Assembly (NCBI GenBank): GCA_023014485.1
Contig: JAJOZX010002704.1
Span: 484,501 to 548,500 of the forward strand
Source: Bathynomus jamesi
Taxonomy: Eukaryota > Arthropoda > Malacostraca > Isopoda > Cirolanidae
DNA: 64,000 bases
Reading direction: 5' to 3'
In this document: in pieces, positions 30,569 through 40,693 of the stretch
How the letters are laid out: each line of letters begins with the position of its first letter
How positions within the stretch are numbered: position 1 is the first letter of the stretch
The notes under the pieces: model-generated
The model's input: the letters and a program-made list of their open reading frames with translations, nothing else
Database searches by the model: none
What the model was told of the DNA's origin: nothing
Translations under genes and position numbers: made by a program

Positions 30569-32037
30569 AAGTTCTAGGTCACATTCCAGGGGTACTTTGC
30601 TTTCTAGATGATGTCCTCATTTCAGGTTCGACTAAAAAAGAACACCTAACTAGATTAACCACGGTTCTAAAAAGACTCCGGGATGCTGGACTTAAGCTAA
30701 AGAGAGAAAAGTGTTCATGGGTCACTAACGAGGTTTCATATTTAGGGTTCCGCATAGATGCCTCAGGCATTCATCCAACGGTGAATAAACTAGAAGCAAT
30801 AGAAAAGGCACCACCCCCACAAAACATCACACAGTTACAAGCTTATTTAGGTCTCCTAAACTTTTATAGGAAATTTTTGCCTAATGCATCGACTTTCCTT
30901 GAACCCCTAAATAAGCTATTACGATCTGGGGAACAGTGGAGATGGGAGAAAACTCAAAAGGAAGCATTTGAGGCTTCCAAGGACGTACTACTAAAGTCCA
31001 CTCTCCTAGTGCATTATGATCCTAAACTTCCTCTCGTAGTTTCAGCAGACAGCAGTTCTTATGGAATTGGGGCAGTGCTATCTCACCACATTGATGGTGT
31101 AGATAGGCCTATCTGTTTTGCTTCTAGAACACTAACTGAGACGGAAAGACGATATGCACAAGTGGAACGTGAAGCATTAGCCTTAGTATTTGCAGTAAAA
31201 AAATTTCATTTCTATCTATGGGGTCATGAATTTAAACTAATTACTAACCATAAGCCTCTTTTAGGTTTATTTTCACCTAATAAAAATATTCCAGTTATGG
31301 CCTCAGGTAGGATTCAACGATGGGCACTGATTCTACAAGCCTATAAATTTGACTTAGTACATCGGTCAGGTAAACTTCTAGGTACGGCTGATGCGCTAAG
31401 TAGGTTGCCCTTAGAAAATCCAAATGATTGTGTACCTATACCTACAGAATGGGTTCACTTGGTGGAGTTTTTGGAATCCACTCCAGTATCTGCAGTACAA
31501 ATAGAGCAGTGGACAAAATCAGATCCTATTCTGTCTAGGGTCATCCATTTCTGCTCAGTTGGTTGGCCTACTAAGGTTGAGAGTGAATTACAGCCTTTTA
31601 TTCAGCGTCAGTCTGGCCTCTCTATTCAAAATGGCTGTCTCTTTTGGGGCCACAGAGTGATTATTCCAAATAAAGGCAGGTCGAATTTAGTGAAGGAACT
31701 TCACGCTGAACACATGGGCGCAACAAAAATGAAAGAGCTGGCGAGAGCTTATTTCTGGTGGCCTGGTTTAGATGGAGAACTCGAATCATTGGTTCGTTCC
31801 TGTCAAAGCTGCCTAGAGAACAGAGATCTCCCAAGGAAAAGTCCACTTCATCCTTGGGAATGGCCTACTATACCGTGGCATAGGATCCATGTTGACTATG
31901 CAGGTCCTATAAATAATATTTATTTCCTAGTCATTGTGGACGCCTACTCTAAGTGGGTGGAAATTTTTCCGAAAGATTCCATCAAGATATTCAAACGATG
32001 GAGAAAAGGTACCAGGGCCATTGGGATGCTTCCATGA
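30547..32037 (+). pseudogene. Gypsy (Ty3-like) RT, RNase H and integrase fragment
   Basis: A long clean frame that starts within the RT. FFQRTMDQVL and CFLDDVLISGS (the second half of the YxDD-type active site, here FLDD) are followed by SYLGFRIDASGI and LGLLNFYRKFLPN. RNase H follows (VVSADSSSYGIGAVLS; AQVEREALALVFAVKKFHFYLWG; TNHKPLLGLF, where Asn replaces the usual Asp of TDHKPL). The integrase zinc-binding H2C2 region shows ELHAEHMGATK and SCQSCL. The core begins HVDYAGPINN and stops after SKWVEIFPKDS, where the frame is cut. Gag, protease, the RT N-terminus, the rest of the integrase and both LTRs are missing. Confidence 0.9.
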
Positions 32038-32430
32038 TGGGAGACTACGTACGGTCGCTGATCAGAAAGGATAAGAATGTTCATACGCGGAAGTCGCGTT
32101 CTTCAGTGCATTTTTAAGGAACGCACACTGCATAACGAGGCTTGTTATTCTCTTATCGGTTCTCCTCATGATATATATTATATCCTTTGCACCATTTTGG
32201 GTTTGTCAAACAATTCTCGCTCAATAAACATTAATTTCCAATAGTGTTTTATTTTCAGAAAATATTTATGTTGGCCTTCTTTATATACTTTGCCATATGA
32301 AAAGTGATAACCTATATTTTTGAAACGGTTGATGATTGAGCAAAACCAATATCATTTTTAGAATCAGCGCCCCGAAATCCTTAAGAAACGACAGAAAAAT
32401 CACAATAAACAGAAAATTTTTCAAATTTTG
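32038..32430. other. Non-coding stretch after Gypsy
   Basis: No gene or repeat was recognised. Its relation to the Gypsy fragment is unknown. Confidence 0.35.
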
Positions 32431-32616
32431 TTACCCAGTGTAATCATCATAAATCTTTCTGTGAAATTGTCTTAAATATTCTTGATTGTTGCTTCCCTTG
32501 GCTTTCTGACTTAAATTTAAATCGGGAGTTGGCCTACCTAACTGTTTTATTTGAGCTTTTTCATTTAATGTTCTAGATGAAAAAGATACTTTTAATAAAT
32601 TGTCCACTGAATTCAT
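32431..32616 (-). pseudogene. Possible N-terminal fragment of a ZMYM/TTF-type hAT-like protein
   Basis: A 61-residue minus-strand frame with VSFSSRTLNEKAQIKQLG, then RPTPDLNLSQ and FHRKIYDDYTG. The block LGRPTPxLxI followed by FxxxxYxxYxW resembles, from memory, the segment just before the TTF zinc finger of some arthropod hAT-like proteins. It starts with ATG and ends at a stop before the finger would begin. It may be an isolated exon or an unrelated small frame. Confidence 0.35.
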
Positions 32617-33036
32617 ATTTGTATAAAAATTAATAATTTATATACAACACTTGAGTAAACAAAAACACATACACACGCATAAAAAGTTTAAAAATCAAAT
32701 GCAATCGATCGAGCGTCCATCACATTGACAAGTGCTACAGCGACTGGTAGCACATTCACCCCTTATCCGAAACTGGACCGAAAGACACGTCTGCGCATGC
32801 GCTTTGTCTGATTTCACTCGATTTGGGTGCTATACTGATGACAGCACATAAGTAGAAAATAGAAATGCAGGGAATACGCAGTTAATTCGTTTTTTCGTGA
32901 ATCGGAAAACAATTTAGATCAAATTGGAAATTACAGAAGATATTATAAGTAATTTTATTGATTTATTATTTAGCTATTTACGTATTTTAAAAACTGATGC
33001 GCTGTAGCACGTAAGCACATAATGAGCGGCCGCCAC
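32617..33036. other. Non-coding stretch before the second LTR
   Basis: No open frame of known family. The word AGCACATAA recurs near 32845 and 33015. No polypurine tract precedes the LTR at 33037. Confidence 0.4.
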
Positions 33037-33536
33037 TGTATATATCCATCTCATAATTCTAAGGTTAGTGAAAAATTCACTTAATTTAGAGCTAGCATTT
33101 TTGGGCTCTTGTGGCATCATTGTTTGGGCACTCTTGTGGCATCATATTTTTTGGGGCACTGCGCGTCCTTCCTACTCGTTTGTTGAATGCGACACTTACA
33201 GAACGTGGTCTTATAGAGAGCTCTCTTGCAATTCAGTTTGGTTGTTTAGATACAAGATTGTTGCATCGTGCAATGGTGCAGATTGTGTTGTTGTTGCAAA
33301 GTTTAGAAAGAAGACCATAAATAGTGCCTCTTTTGTTTTTTATCTTAATTTTATGCAACTGAGGCCTAAGGTAGGCCCACATCGAGTCAGCCACCCTGAG
33401 GTAGGACCTAATAGGACCTCCAAGTCCTAAGGTTTTAGTCTAGCTTAACTTGGGTTGTAGGTTGAACTGGCCCTTCAGAGCTTGGCTGTTCACGGCTCAG
33501 CTGGGATTCTGAACCCAATAAAATAAAAAAATAACA
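33037..33536 (+). repeat. Second copy of the BEL/Pao LTR
   Basis: It matches 8976-9483 along its length with scattered substitutions and small indels. It begins TGTATATATCC, ends AATAACA and has AATAAA at 33517-33522. Its flanks (GCCAC before, TACAG after) do not match each other, and the outer flank pair with the 5' LTR (TAAGG and TACAG) agrees at only three of five bases. It may be the displaced 3' LTR of the same element or a separate solo LTR. Confidence 0.85.
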
Positions 33537-34804
33537 TACAGCTAGTAGATGTGTGACAATCTGCAATTAGTAGAGATCAATTGGATCTAAATTTTGCATG
33601 TAACTGTATTTATGGTTTGTTTATATTAACAGTGGAGCCACCCAGACGGGCCGAAGGGCCCCTAGTGTGCTCACTATAAAATTTTTACCATGTTACCATG
33701 TTTACCAACCAATCGTCAAGGGCGCACAGTTGACTTAACCGGACATTCAATAATTTTTCCGGCGGTTTTGATTAATTTTATTAGTCGGAACCTACGGGAA
33801 ACCTTTGTGGTATAAAAGAATTTTAATAAAAATATCACAACCTAACCTACCTAACCGCTCATCAAGCGCGTAGAGTTGACCTAACCGGGCATTCAATTAA
33901 CCTAGCAGGGTTACTTTAGAATGGGGATGTTTTGGCTAGGGGACGTTTTGCCCGTACAGTTGACTTAACCGGACATTCAATTAACCTAGCAGGGTAGCAG
34001 GGTTACTTTAGAATGGGGATGTTTTGGCTAGGAGACATTTTGACCGGTCACCCTTTAATTAATAATCCCAATAAAGCAAAATCTACACATTTAATACTGT
34101 AATCGTTTAATAATTAAAAAAAACTTGGAGCACAACAGAGAAAAAGTCTTTACCGTTCCCGTTCCATATGCTGTACTGTACTGTACTGGGTTATACACAT
34201 ATATTTCATTAAATACAAGTAGGCAGGCCTAGCTTAGTTGATACGACAATATATACCGTACGTAAGATTTTTCTCAGAATTTTATGTACACAGTGTATAC
34301 CTCATCCTCTTCATTCTTTCGAAGTCTTTGCAAGTTATCATCGACTTAGTTTCAGCCTAGGCTGAGAAAATGGAGATTAAGGATTGCCTGTCTGTTAAGT
34401 AGCCTAAATTATATTTTCTCATTAAAAACTAGGCTATTATGGGAGACAGGTGAGTTTTTCTTTAATTTACTTAAGTCAACTTAGGTTTATTAAAATTAAG
34501 TTATGAACTTAGGCTAGGCGTAGCCATGGCACACTAAAGCTAGCTTTTCCAAATGAAATGTAGTTTTTATTATACTAGGCTTAGGCAAATTCAAACCTAG
34601 ATCTTCTTTCTCAGACTGGCAAGTTTTGACCCTAGAAATAGAGATAATATTTTGGTAATTGGATTACAAGTTTTCATCTTGGTAATATTACCAGACTGAA
34701 GATGTAGGCTTAAATTAGGGCCTACATTGACTTGACTGAGGCCGAGGTGAGACATCTCAACGAAATTCTTCAAGAGCTTAATATTTGGTTATATAATTGT
34801 TAAT
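33537..34804. other. Non-coding stretch with a tandem duplication
   Basis: It holds the duplication listed at 33868-34048 and words such as AACCAATCGTCAAGGGCG that recur inside the Merlin element at 20044-20220 and near 35245. No gene was recognised. Confidence 0.45.
33868..34048. repeat. Tandem duplication of a unit of about 90 bp
   Basis: Two adjacent units each read GTWSAGTTGACYTAACCGG, CATTCAATTAACCTAGCAGG, TTACTTTAGAATGGGGATG and TTTTGGCTAGGRGACRTTTT. The second has an extra GTAGCAGG. A third partial copy starts at about 33722. Confidence 0.75.
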
Positions 34805-35011
34805 GGTTCAGAATACGGGCGCCACTTAATTGAGCAAAATTTTGAAAAATACCATAGAGACAAAGTTGTTCCTCTCATTAAAATATGTTGATTGCATGTG
34901 TTGCATAGTCAAAAAAACGAAGTTTGAAAAATATTAAAAAAGTGCATAACTTAACATGTTATTACATTATCAGGTAATTATTCGTTTTTTGACCCACTCT
35001 TTTTATAATCA

Positions 35012-35185
35012 GAGCAAACTTTTCTGGTCAATTTTGAGGTGTTCTGCACGAATCTACCATCCATTTCCTGTGCAAATGTGTAGTTTTCGAGATATTGTCA
35101 TCTTGAAAACTACGCATTTACACAGGAAATGGATGGCAGTTTTGTACAAAACACCTCAAAATTAACCAGAAAAGTTTGCACTCGT
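35012..35185. repeat. Long hairpin 1
   Basis: Arms of about 77-80 bp (from AGCAAACTTTTCTGG to AATGTGTAGTTTTC and the reverse complement from GAAAACTACGCATTT to AGAAAAGTTTGC) around a loop of about 16 bp. A few mismatches are present. A transcript would form a strong stem. Confidence 0.85.
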
Positions 35186-36106
35186 CATTTTCGTTTAAAT
35201 TAATGAATTTAAACGAAAATATCATGACTTAACCTAACTAATCATTAAGGGCGTATAGTTGACCTAACTGGTGTCACATACTGAACTGTGTGCAAAATAT
35301 TAGGACTGATCAATTTGTGATGCGTGATCTTTACGGGGGCTCTGCCCCCGTACCACAGAGACCTAAATTATAAAAATGATAATGTAATAATATGTGTCAA
35401 CCTTGCATGGGTAGTCTGCTAAATTTCGCTTGCCCTTAAACTGAAATGACACGTTTATTTTTAGGATTTTTTTTACGGCACCTGAAGACCTTCTGGTCTT
35501 TTCTTAAAATACAAGCACTATTGCATTTAGGGTAGGTCACGGATGTCTTAATTATTCCGTGATTGAAAAAAGGTCTAAATCTTGTCTTCATCGAGGGTAA
35601 TATGGTGGATCACGTCTTCAAAATCAAATATGCATAACTGACATGTCATTCTTGTAGTCATAAAAAAATTGAACTGAACAGATGAACAATTGTTAAAAAT
35701 GATTTATTTGTAAAATAGGACAAACTGAATTACGTAGAAGTAGCCAGAATCACCAAAAATAAATATTCACCAAATAGTCGATATTTATATATTGAAAAAA
35801 TACTAAAAATAGAAAAAATATATTAATAAAAAAATATATTTTATACAAATTTGCACAAGATAATATATATTATATATATTTTCTTATTTAGTTTTGATTG
35901 GTTATTCAATATTTATTGCTGTTATAGCTGGGTGTGACTAGGTCAAAAAACGAATAATAACCTATTATCATTTGTATAATTTAGGTCTCGGGGGTATGGG
36001 GGGCAGAGCCCCTGTAAAGATCATGCATCACAAATTGATTGGTATAGGGTTTGGTAATTATTCATTTTAGTGCTTTTTCTCCTTTCTGAACCAAAACATA
36101 TTCTTC

Positions 36107-36255
36107 TGGTGTTTTTTGGTGTGATTTGTTCAAATCTGAACTTCATTTCTTTGGGAAATGAGCTGTTAAAATTGAAAATTTCTCAAAAATGGTACATTTC
36201 CCAAAGAAATGAAGTTCAGATTTGAACAAATCACACCAAAAAACACCAGAAAAAT
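36107..36255. repeat. Long hairpin 2
   Basis: Arms of about 60 bp (TGGTGTTTTTTGGTGTGATT through TTCATTTCTTTGGGAAATG, and the complement) flank a loop of about 30 bp. The arms are nearly perfect. It is separate from hairpin 1. Confidence 0.85.
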
Positions 36256-36344
36256 ATGTGTTGGTTCTAACCTAACCTAACCCGTGTTTTTTTGCAATTT
36301 CTTACTTTAAATAGCAGCGTTGGGATGTTTGTACAAATCAGCGG

Positions 36345-36960
36345 TGACCAATAGGAATAAATAGACAATTTTGCCAGACCCACCAATTTGAACTTGTTGG
36401 CCTAGCCCAGTGCTCTTCAACCTGGGCGGTACCACCCACTAGTGGCTCAAGGATCTCATTAATTTAAAGGTAATTGCAATTAATTTTATTGTTTTATGCA
36501 AGGTATATAACTTTTAGTTTGAGTTTTTGCATTTTTAATTTTGGTGGGCGATACAGAGATTCAAAAGTTACAAAAGTGGGCGGTAAGCATAAAAAGGTTG
36601 AAGAGCACTGGCCTAGCCAATGCTCACAGATGTCAAAGCAAAAACTCCTCCAATTAACCACACTCTTGGAAGCCAACGCTAAATAGAGCTGTGCATCTAG
36701 CTGTGTTAAACGCTTTGTCAAGAATAACCCAATATACAATAAGTTTTGCCACAATTTGAGGTGGGATTTTTCAACCCACGTGCCCTTTCGATGGGAAACA
36801 GAGAAGGAATACTTTTTTCTGCCACGCTCGTCCCTAGTCAATCTTCTGCAATAATATGTCAGCAACTTCTCTATAATTACACTCATGACCACACTGTGGA
36901 CAAATAACATGAGTAGGTAAAACACTGTGACTGGTAAAGAAAACTTCAGCACTGTCGTCT
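36345..36960 (-). pseudogene. Merlin (ISXO2-like) transposase, N-terminal remnant
   Basis: Reading the minus strand gives a zinc-ribbon start HVICPQCGHECNYREV near 36900. In a shifted frame RGRKKYSFSVSHRKGTWVEK and SHLKLWQNLLYIGLFLTK follow, then VVNWRSFCFDICEHWLG. After the small hAT MITE (36408-36610) comes VQIGGSGKIV. The order (zinc ribbon, KGTxFEKSHL, VDWxSFCREVC, IGGPG) follows the N-terminal half of Merlin/ISXO2-like transposases as I recall them. Frame changes and missing catalytic parts mark it as dead. Confidence 0.6.
36408..36610. mobile_element. 203-bp hAT MITE in the Merlin remnant
   Basis: The inverted ends CAGTGCTCTTCAACCT and AGGTTGAAGAGCACTG are perfect over 16 bp. The exact 8-bp duplication GCCTAGCC lies at 36400-36407 and 36611-36618. 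A GGGCGGTA motif sits near the left end and again near the right end. It is non-coding. Confidence 0.95.
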
Positions 36961-37573
36961 TTTTATAAGTAATCCAAATCACACCCTAGACAGACCATAG
37001 CGAAAACCGAACTGAATAAGGATTTTGGAATGAGTATACATTATTGGAGATTCAAAATGCACATCTCTGATTGGTTGGATAAGGTAACATGAAACAAAAA
37101 CCAGATTTAATTAGTTGATTTGACCTATGTTTCCTAATTTTGCCATGAGATGTCCCCATAAAACTGGAGAGGATGAGGACTGGCAAAATTTTAATAGCAG
37201 AAAGAGGTAAACACTCGGTTAATGGCCTATAATAGCTGCTTTTTATGTCTAAATTTGTTTTTTCCGTAAAAAATAATTATTACATTTCTTTGATTTTTAT
37301 CAGTTTCCCTGAGGTTTCAAGGTGCCCTGAATATGAATTTATATATTAAGTTGTCATAGAATGTCTCCTATCAAAAATGAACAAAGTATTAAAATGAATA
37401 TTAACCTAGGGTTCACTTTGTGATGCGTGATTTTTATGGGGAAGCCCCCATATCCCTGAGACCTAAATTATACAAATGCGACATGTGCAATCAACGTATT
37501 TTAATGAGAGAAACAACTTTGTGTCTATGATATTTTTCGAAATTTTGCTTAAGTGGCGCCTGTATTCTGAACC

Positions 37574-38534
37574 ATTACTATACAATTTTACATTTCATTA
37601 TTATGGTTGTCACATTGATAGTCTGGAAAACTTAGTAAAGATCCTTATTTAATTCCACCTTAAAACATGTAACAGAAGGTTTATGGTAGATTCATCACCT
37701 AGGGGATTTTGCCACTGGGATGAAACTACCCAACTGACGATCAGGATGAAATTACCCAAGACCTGAACAACTTTACAGTTATGATATTTTTGTTAAAACC
37801 AGGGTTGGAGTCAAGAGTCAGAGTTGGTACAAATCCCCCAACTCCAACTCCAAATCATAAAACTACATGCATTTCTTGAAATTTTCAATTGCACATGGTT
37901 TCTTGGAATTTTCTAGGCATGAAACTACGTGTGGTTTCTCAGAATGTCTGCCTGATTAGAATGTCTTTTTAATACTTTGTCATATTTTCAGACCAATTGG
38001 ACATATTAACTTAAATTATTTTTTTTACCTACCTAAATCCTAATAATACTTAAGTGAGAAAAAATGTATCTTTTATAACTTTGTATCCAGATGTACACAT
38101 TAGGCTCAGTTTTTAATTTGCTCAATAGATGGTACATGATTGATAACATCACTAACAATTTGAAGCGTGGCGTGTGTAGAAGCTATTTTTTTTCCTGGTA
38201 AATGTTTATTTTCTAATTTTTTTTAATAATATAACGTATATTTAGGTTTTGTTTTCTTCTGCTGATTGTAAAGAAGCATTTTACCAGGTTATTTTTTATC
38301 TAAGACTATAATATAATTTGTATAGGAGTTTATGCATAGTTCATATCCAATTGGACACAAAGTTAATAGAAGGTAAAAGTTTGTTGAGGGAAATTTCTGT
38401 ATACATTTGGACACATTTAACATAATTTCACATCTACAGAGCTCTTAAAAGTATATTTATAATATATACAGTAATATTATTGATGTGTGTATAATTATTT
38501 AGTAAACTATTAACTAATATATAAAATATAGGTA
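37574..38534. other. Non-coding AT-rich stretch
   Basis: No gene or clear repeat. Variants of ATGAAACTACRTGTGGTTTC recur locally between 37855 and 37945. Confidence 0.4.
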
Positions 38535-38536
38535 TA

Positions 38537-39746
38537 CAGGGTGAGTCAAAAGTCTCCATACATAGGCAAAATGGTCACTTTATTATGCAGTCACTTGTAA
38601 GTCACGAAATATGCTCTGTGTGGTACCATTACACTGAATGCACATATGGATGCGTTCCTCCCAAGTCCCAGTCATGGCAAACACACGTTAACACGTCTGG
38701 TGTTATGCGTGCACACTCATCACGAATGTGTTCCTTTAGGTGGTCCGTGTTTTGTATTTTCACCTGGTACGCCATGGCCTTCAAGTGCCCCCACAAGTAA
38801 AAATCAAGTGGGGTGAGGTCTGCGGACCTCGGAGGCCACACCACGGGACTACGGCAGCTAATCCAGTGACCTGGAAACTGCTGATCCAGCCACTGGTGCA
38901 CACAGATACTGTAATGGGGTGGCACCCCATCTTGCTGAAAGTACGCTGGAAATCCCCCATCCTCATTCAGCAGGGATGGCATGACTGTCTTTTGCAGCAT
39001 GTTTAGATACATTTTGGCATTCAGATTGGTGTCAATGAAAAAAGGGCCAACAATTGTGTTGCCCCATATCCTGAACCACACCATCACTTTTCCAGCACCT
39101 TGCATCTTTGAGGGACTCATCCAGTGTGGGTTGTCATCACTCCAATAACGTACGTTTTGATAATTAACCTCTCCATGAACATAAAAGTTGGCTTCATCTG
39201 AAAACAGGATGCCAGCCGAGAACTCTGTGTCTTCGTCCACTTTTGTTCTTGCCCATTCACAGAATTCCAGCTGTCTGTCCAGGTCATCTTCGCTAAGATA
39301 CTGCAACATTTGCATTTTGTATGGATTCTATCTGTGCTCTTTCATAATGTGGATGATACTCCTTTGGCTGACACTGCATTCTGCAGACATCCATAGAGTG
39401 CTTTTTTGGGGACTCTGCGAATACTGCCAGCACCATGGTCGCTGTGCCTTCATTGGTGGCTGTTCGTGGATGGCCACTTCTCAGTTGGTCTGCAACACTT
39501 CATCATCTTGAACTTCTCAATGAGTTTGGTAATGGTGTTGTGTGTGATGTGCGTGCCAGGGGCATGTCTCCTGTTAAAATCCTCAGCAACCTTGCGACAG
39601 CTTCCTGATCCTGCCAGAAGAATGGTCTCTATACGTTCTTCTTGGGATGAAGGCATCTCAGCACATCACCTGCAAAAAAATAAAAAATAAATAAGCATTT
39701 ATTTATCATGACCATTTTGCCTATGTATGGAGACTTTTGACTCACC

Positions 39747-39749
<3 letters not shown>
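38537..39749 (-). mobile_element. Mariner element, DD41D type
   Basis: The terminal inverted repeats are 41 bp and perfect, starting CAGGGTGAGTCAAAAGTCTC. They are flanked by TA (38535-38536 and 39750-39751). At 1213 bp it encodes one transposase on the minus strand. The perfect ends contrast with a frameshifted gene. Confidence 0.93.
38629..39656 (-). pseudogene. Mariner transposase (DD41D), frameshifted
   Basis: The N-terminal helix-turn-helix begins MPSSQEERIETILLAGSGSC at 39656 and is lost after about 39450. A middle part can be read in shifted frames. From 39315 the catalytic domain is open. FSDEANFYVHG (first Asp) is followed by GKVMVWFRIWGNTIVGPFF, YFQQDGVPPHYS (second Asp) and WPPRSADLTPLDFYLWGHLK (third Asp). 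Exactly 41 residues separate the second and third Asp, the spacing of the rosa-type DD41D mariners. At least one frameshift disables it. Confidence 0.9.
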
Positions 39750-39792
<43 letters not shown>

Positions 39793-39929
39793 AAGTTCAG
39801 GAAGAACCGATTCGCCTCTATTTAAAAGGGCATATCTCAGCGGAAAAAGTGAGAGGAAAGACAGAGGAAAAAGAAAGGGTGGAGGGGACAGTCGAAGTGG
39901 AAAAAGACCAAGGACTGCAGGGTAGAGCC

Positions 39930-40037
39930 CCATCATCCTTGGGTGCTAGGGCCGGGAGGGCGCACGTGAAACCTCCAGGAACAAGCACGTACAAATGAGT
40001 ACAAAGAGCACTCAAGAGAACGAGCTTAGAACCCCCT
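39930..40037 (+). repeat. Dispersed repeat, copy 1
   Basis: The block runs from CATCATCCTTGGGTGCTAGG through GGAGGGCGCACGTGAAACCT to CGAGCTTAGAACCCCCTTGC. It recurs inverted at 63880-64000. It is non-coding; a purine-rich stretch (39840-39905) precedes it. It could be part of a SINE or an LTR, which cannot be decided from two partial copies. Confidence 0.75.
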
Positions 40038-40081
40038 TGCGGGTATATATAATATATATATTATATATATATATATATATA

Positions 40082-40631
40082 CAGGGTGTCCGAGAATTAT
40101 CTGTACAATTTTTGGCTGTTATTAAAAGTCAACCATGAAGTGTAGAAATTCCAGTGTTGTCCCATTTTACAGAGAATCTCATTAAGTTTTTTCTGATACC
40201 AAGTTGTGACAAGTTTTTTAGAAATTCCAGTGTGTCCTAACATTATCTGTACAATTTCATCTTTTAATAAAATTCTTAAACAAGATTATTTAGAATCTGT
40301 ATTTTCAAAAGTTTCTTTTATTAAAGTAATGTTGTTACAAACATTCAATATGTGCACCATTAGTGATTCGCAAAACATCCAATCGATACTCCAAATGTTG
40401 CCATGTACGCTGCAGCATATCCACATCAATTCGCTCAATAGCAGCTGTGATTCTAGCTTTTAAATCATCAATGTCTGTCACCCGCGTACATTTCTAAAAA
40501 ACTTGTCAAAACATGGTATCAGAAAAAACTTAATGAGATTCTCTGTAAAATGGAATAACACTGGAATTTCTACACTTCATGGTTTACTTTTAATAACAGC
40601 CAAAAATTGTACAAATAATTCTCGGACACCC

Positions 40632-40633
<2 letters not shown>
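40082..40633 (-). mobile_element. Mariner-derived MITE with long TIRs
   Basis: Inverted arms of about 120 bp start CAGGGTGTCCGAGAATTATC on the left and match the right end with few mismatches. TA flanks both ends (40080-40081 and 40634-40635). The 552-bp element keeps about 48 codons of a transposase C-terminus (40345-40490, minus strand), so it arose by internal deletion. Confidence 0.9.
40345..40490 (-). pseudogene. Mariner-like transposase C-terminal remnant
   Basis: The minus strand reads VTDIDDLKARITAAIERID, then MLQRTWQHLEYRLDVLRITN and GAHIECL before a stop. This matches the tail many mariner/IS630-like transposases share (an AIxxI...DMLxxTWxELEYRLDxxRVTNGAHIE pattern, from memory). 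The catalytic triad is absent. Confidence 0.7.

Positions 40634-40690
<57 letters not shown>

Positions 40691-40693
<3 letters not shown>

Larger units (their letters stand above)
34805..37573. mobile_element. Fold-back region, probably a decayed Merlin element
   Basis: The outer arms, 34805-34905 and 37473-37573, are inverted repeats of about 100 bp starting GGTTCAGAATACGGGCGCCA on the left. The GG start would suit Merlin. Inside is a minus-strand Merlin-like transposase remnant (36345-36960). Two internal hairpins (35012-35185 and 36107-36255) and three copies of a TGTGATGCGTGAT-containing block (about 35323, 35972 inverted, 37426) make it complex. No convincing 8-bp target duplication was found, so the exact borders are uncertain. 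Confidence 0.5.

Noticed and set aside
35012..36255. Hairpins as microRNA precursors
   Set aside because: The arms of 60-80 bp lie within repetitive fold-back DNA; no sequence evidence favours a microRNA over a fold-back element.
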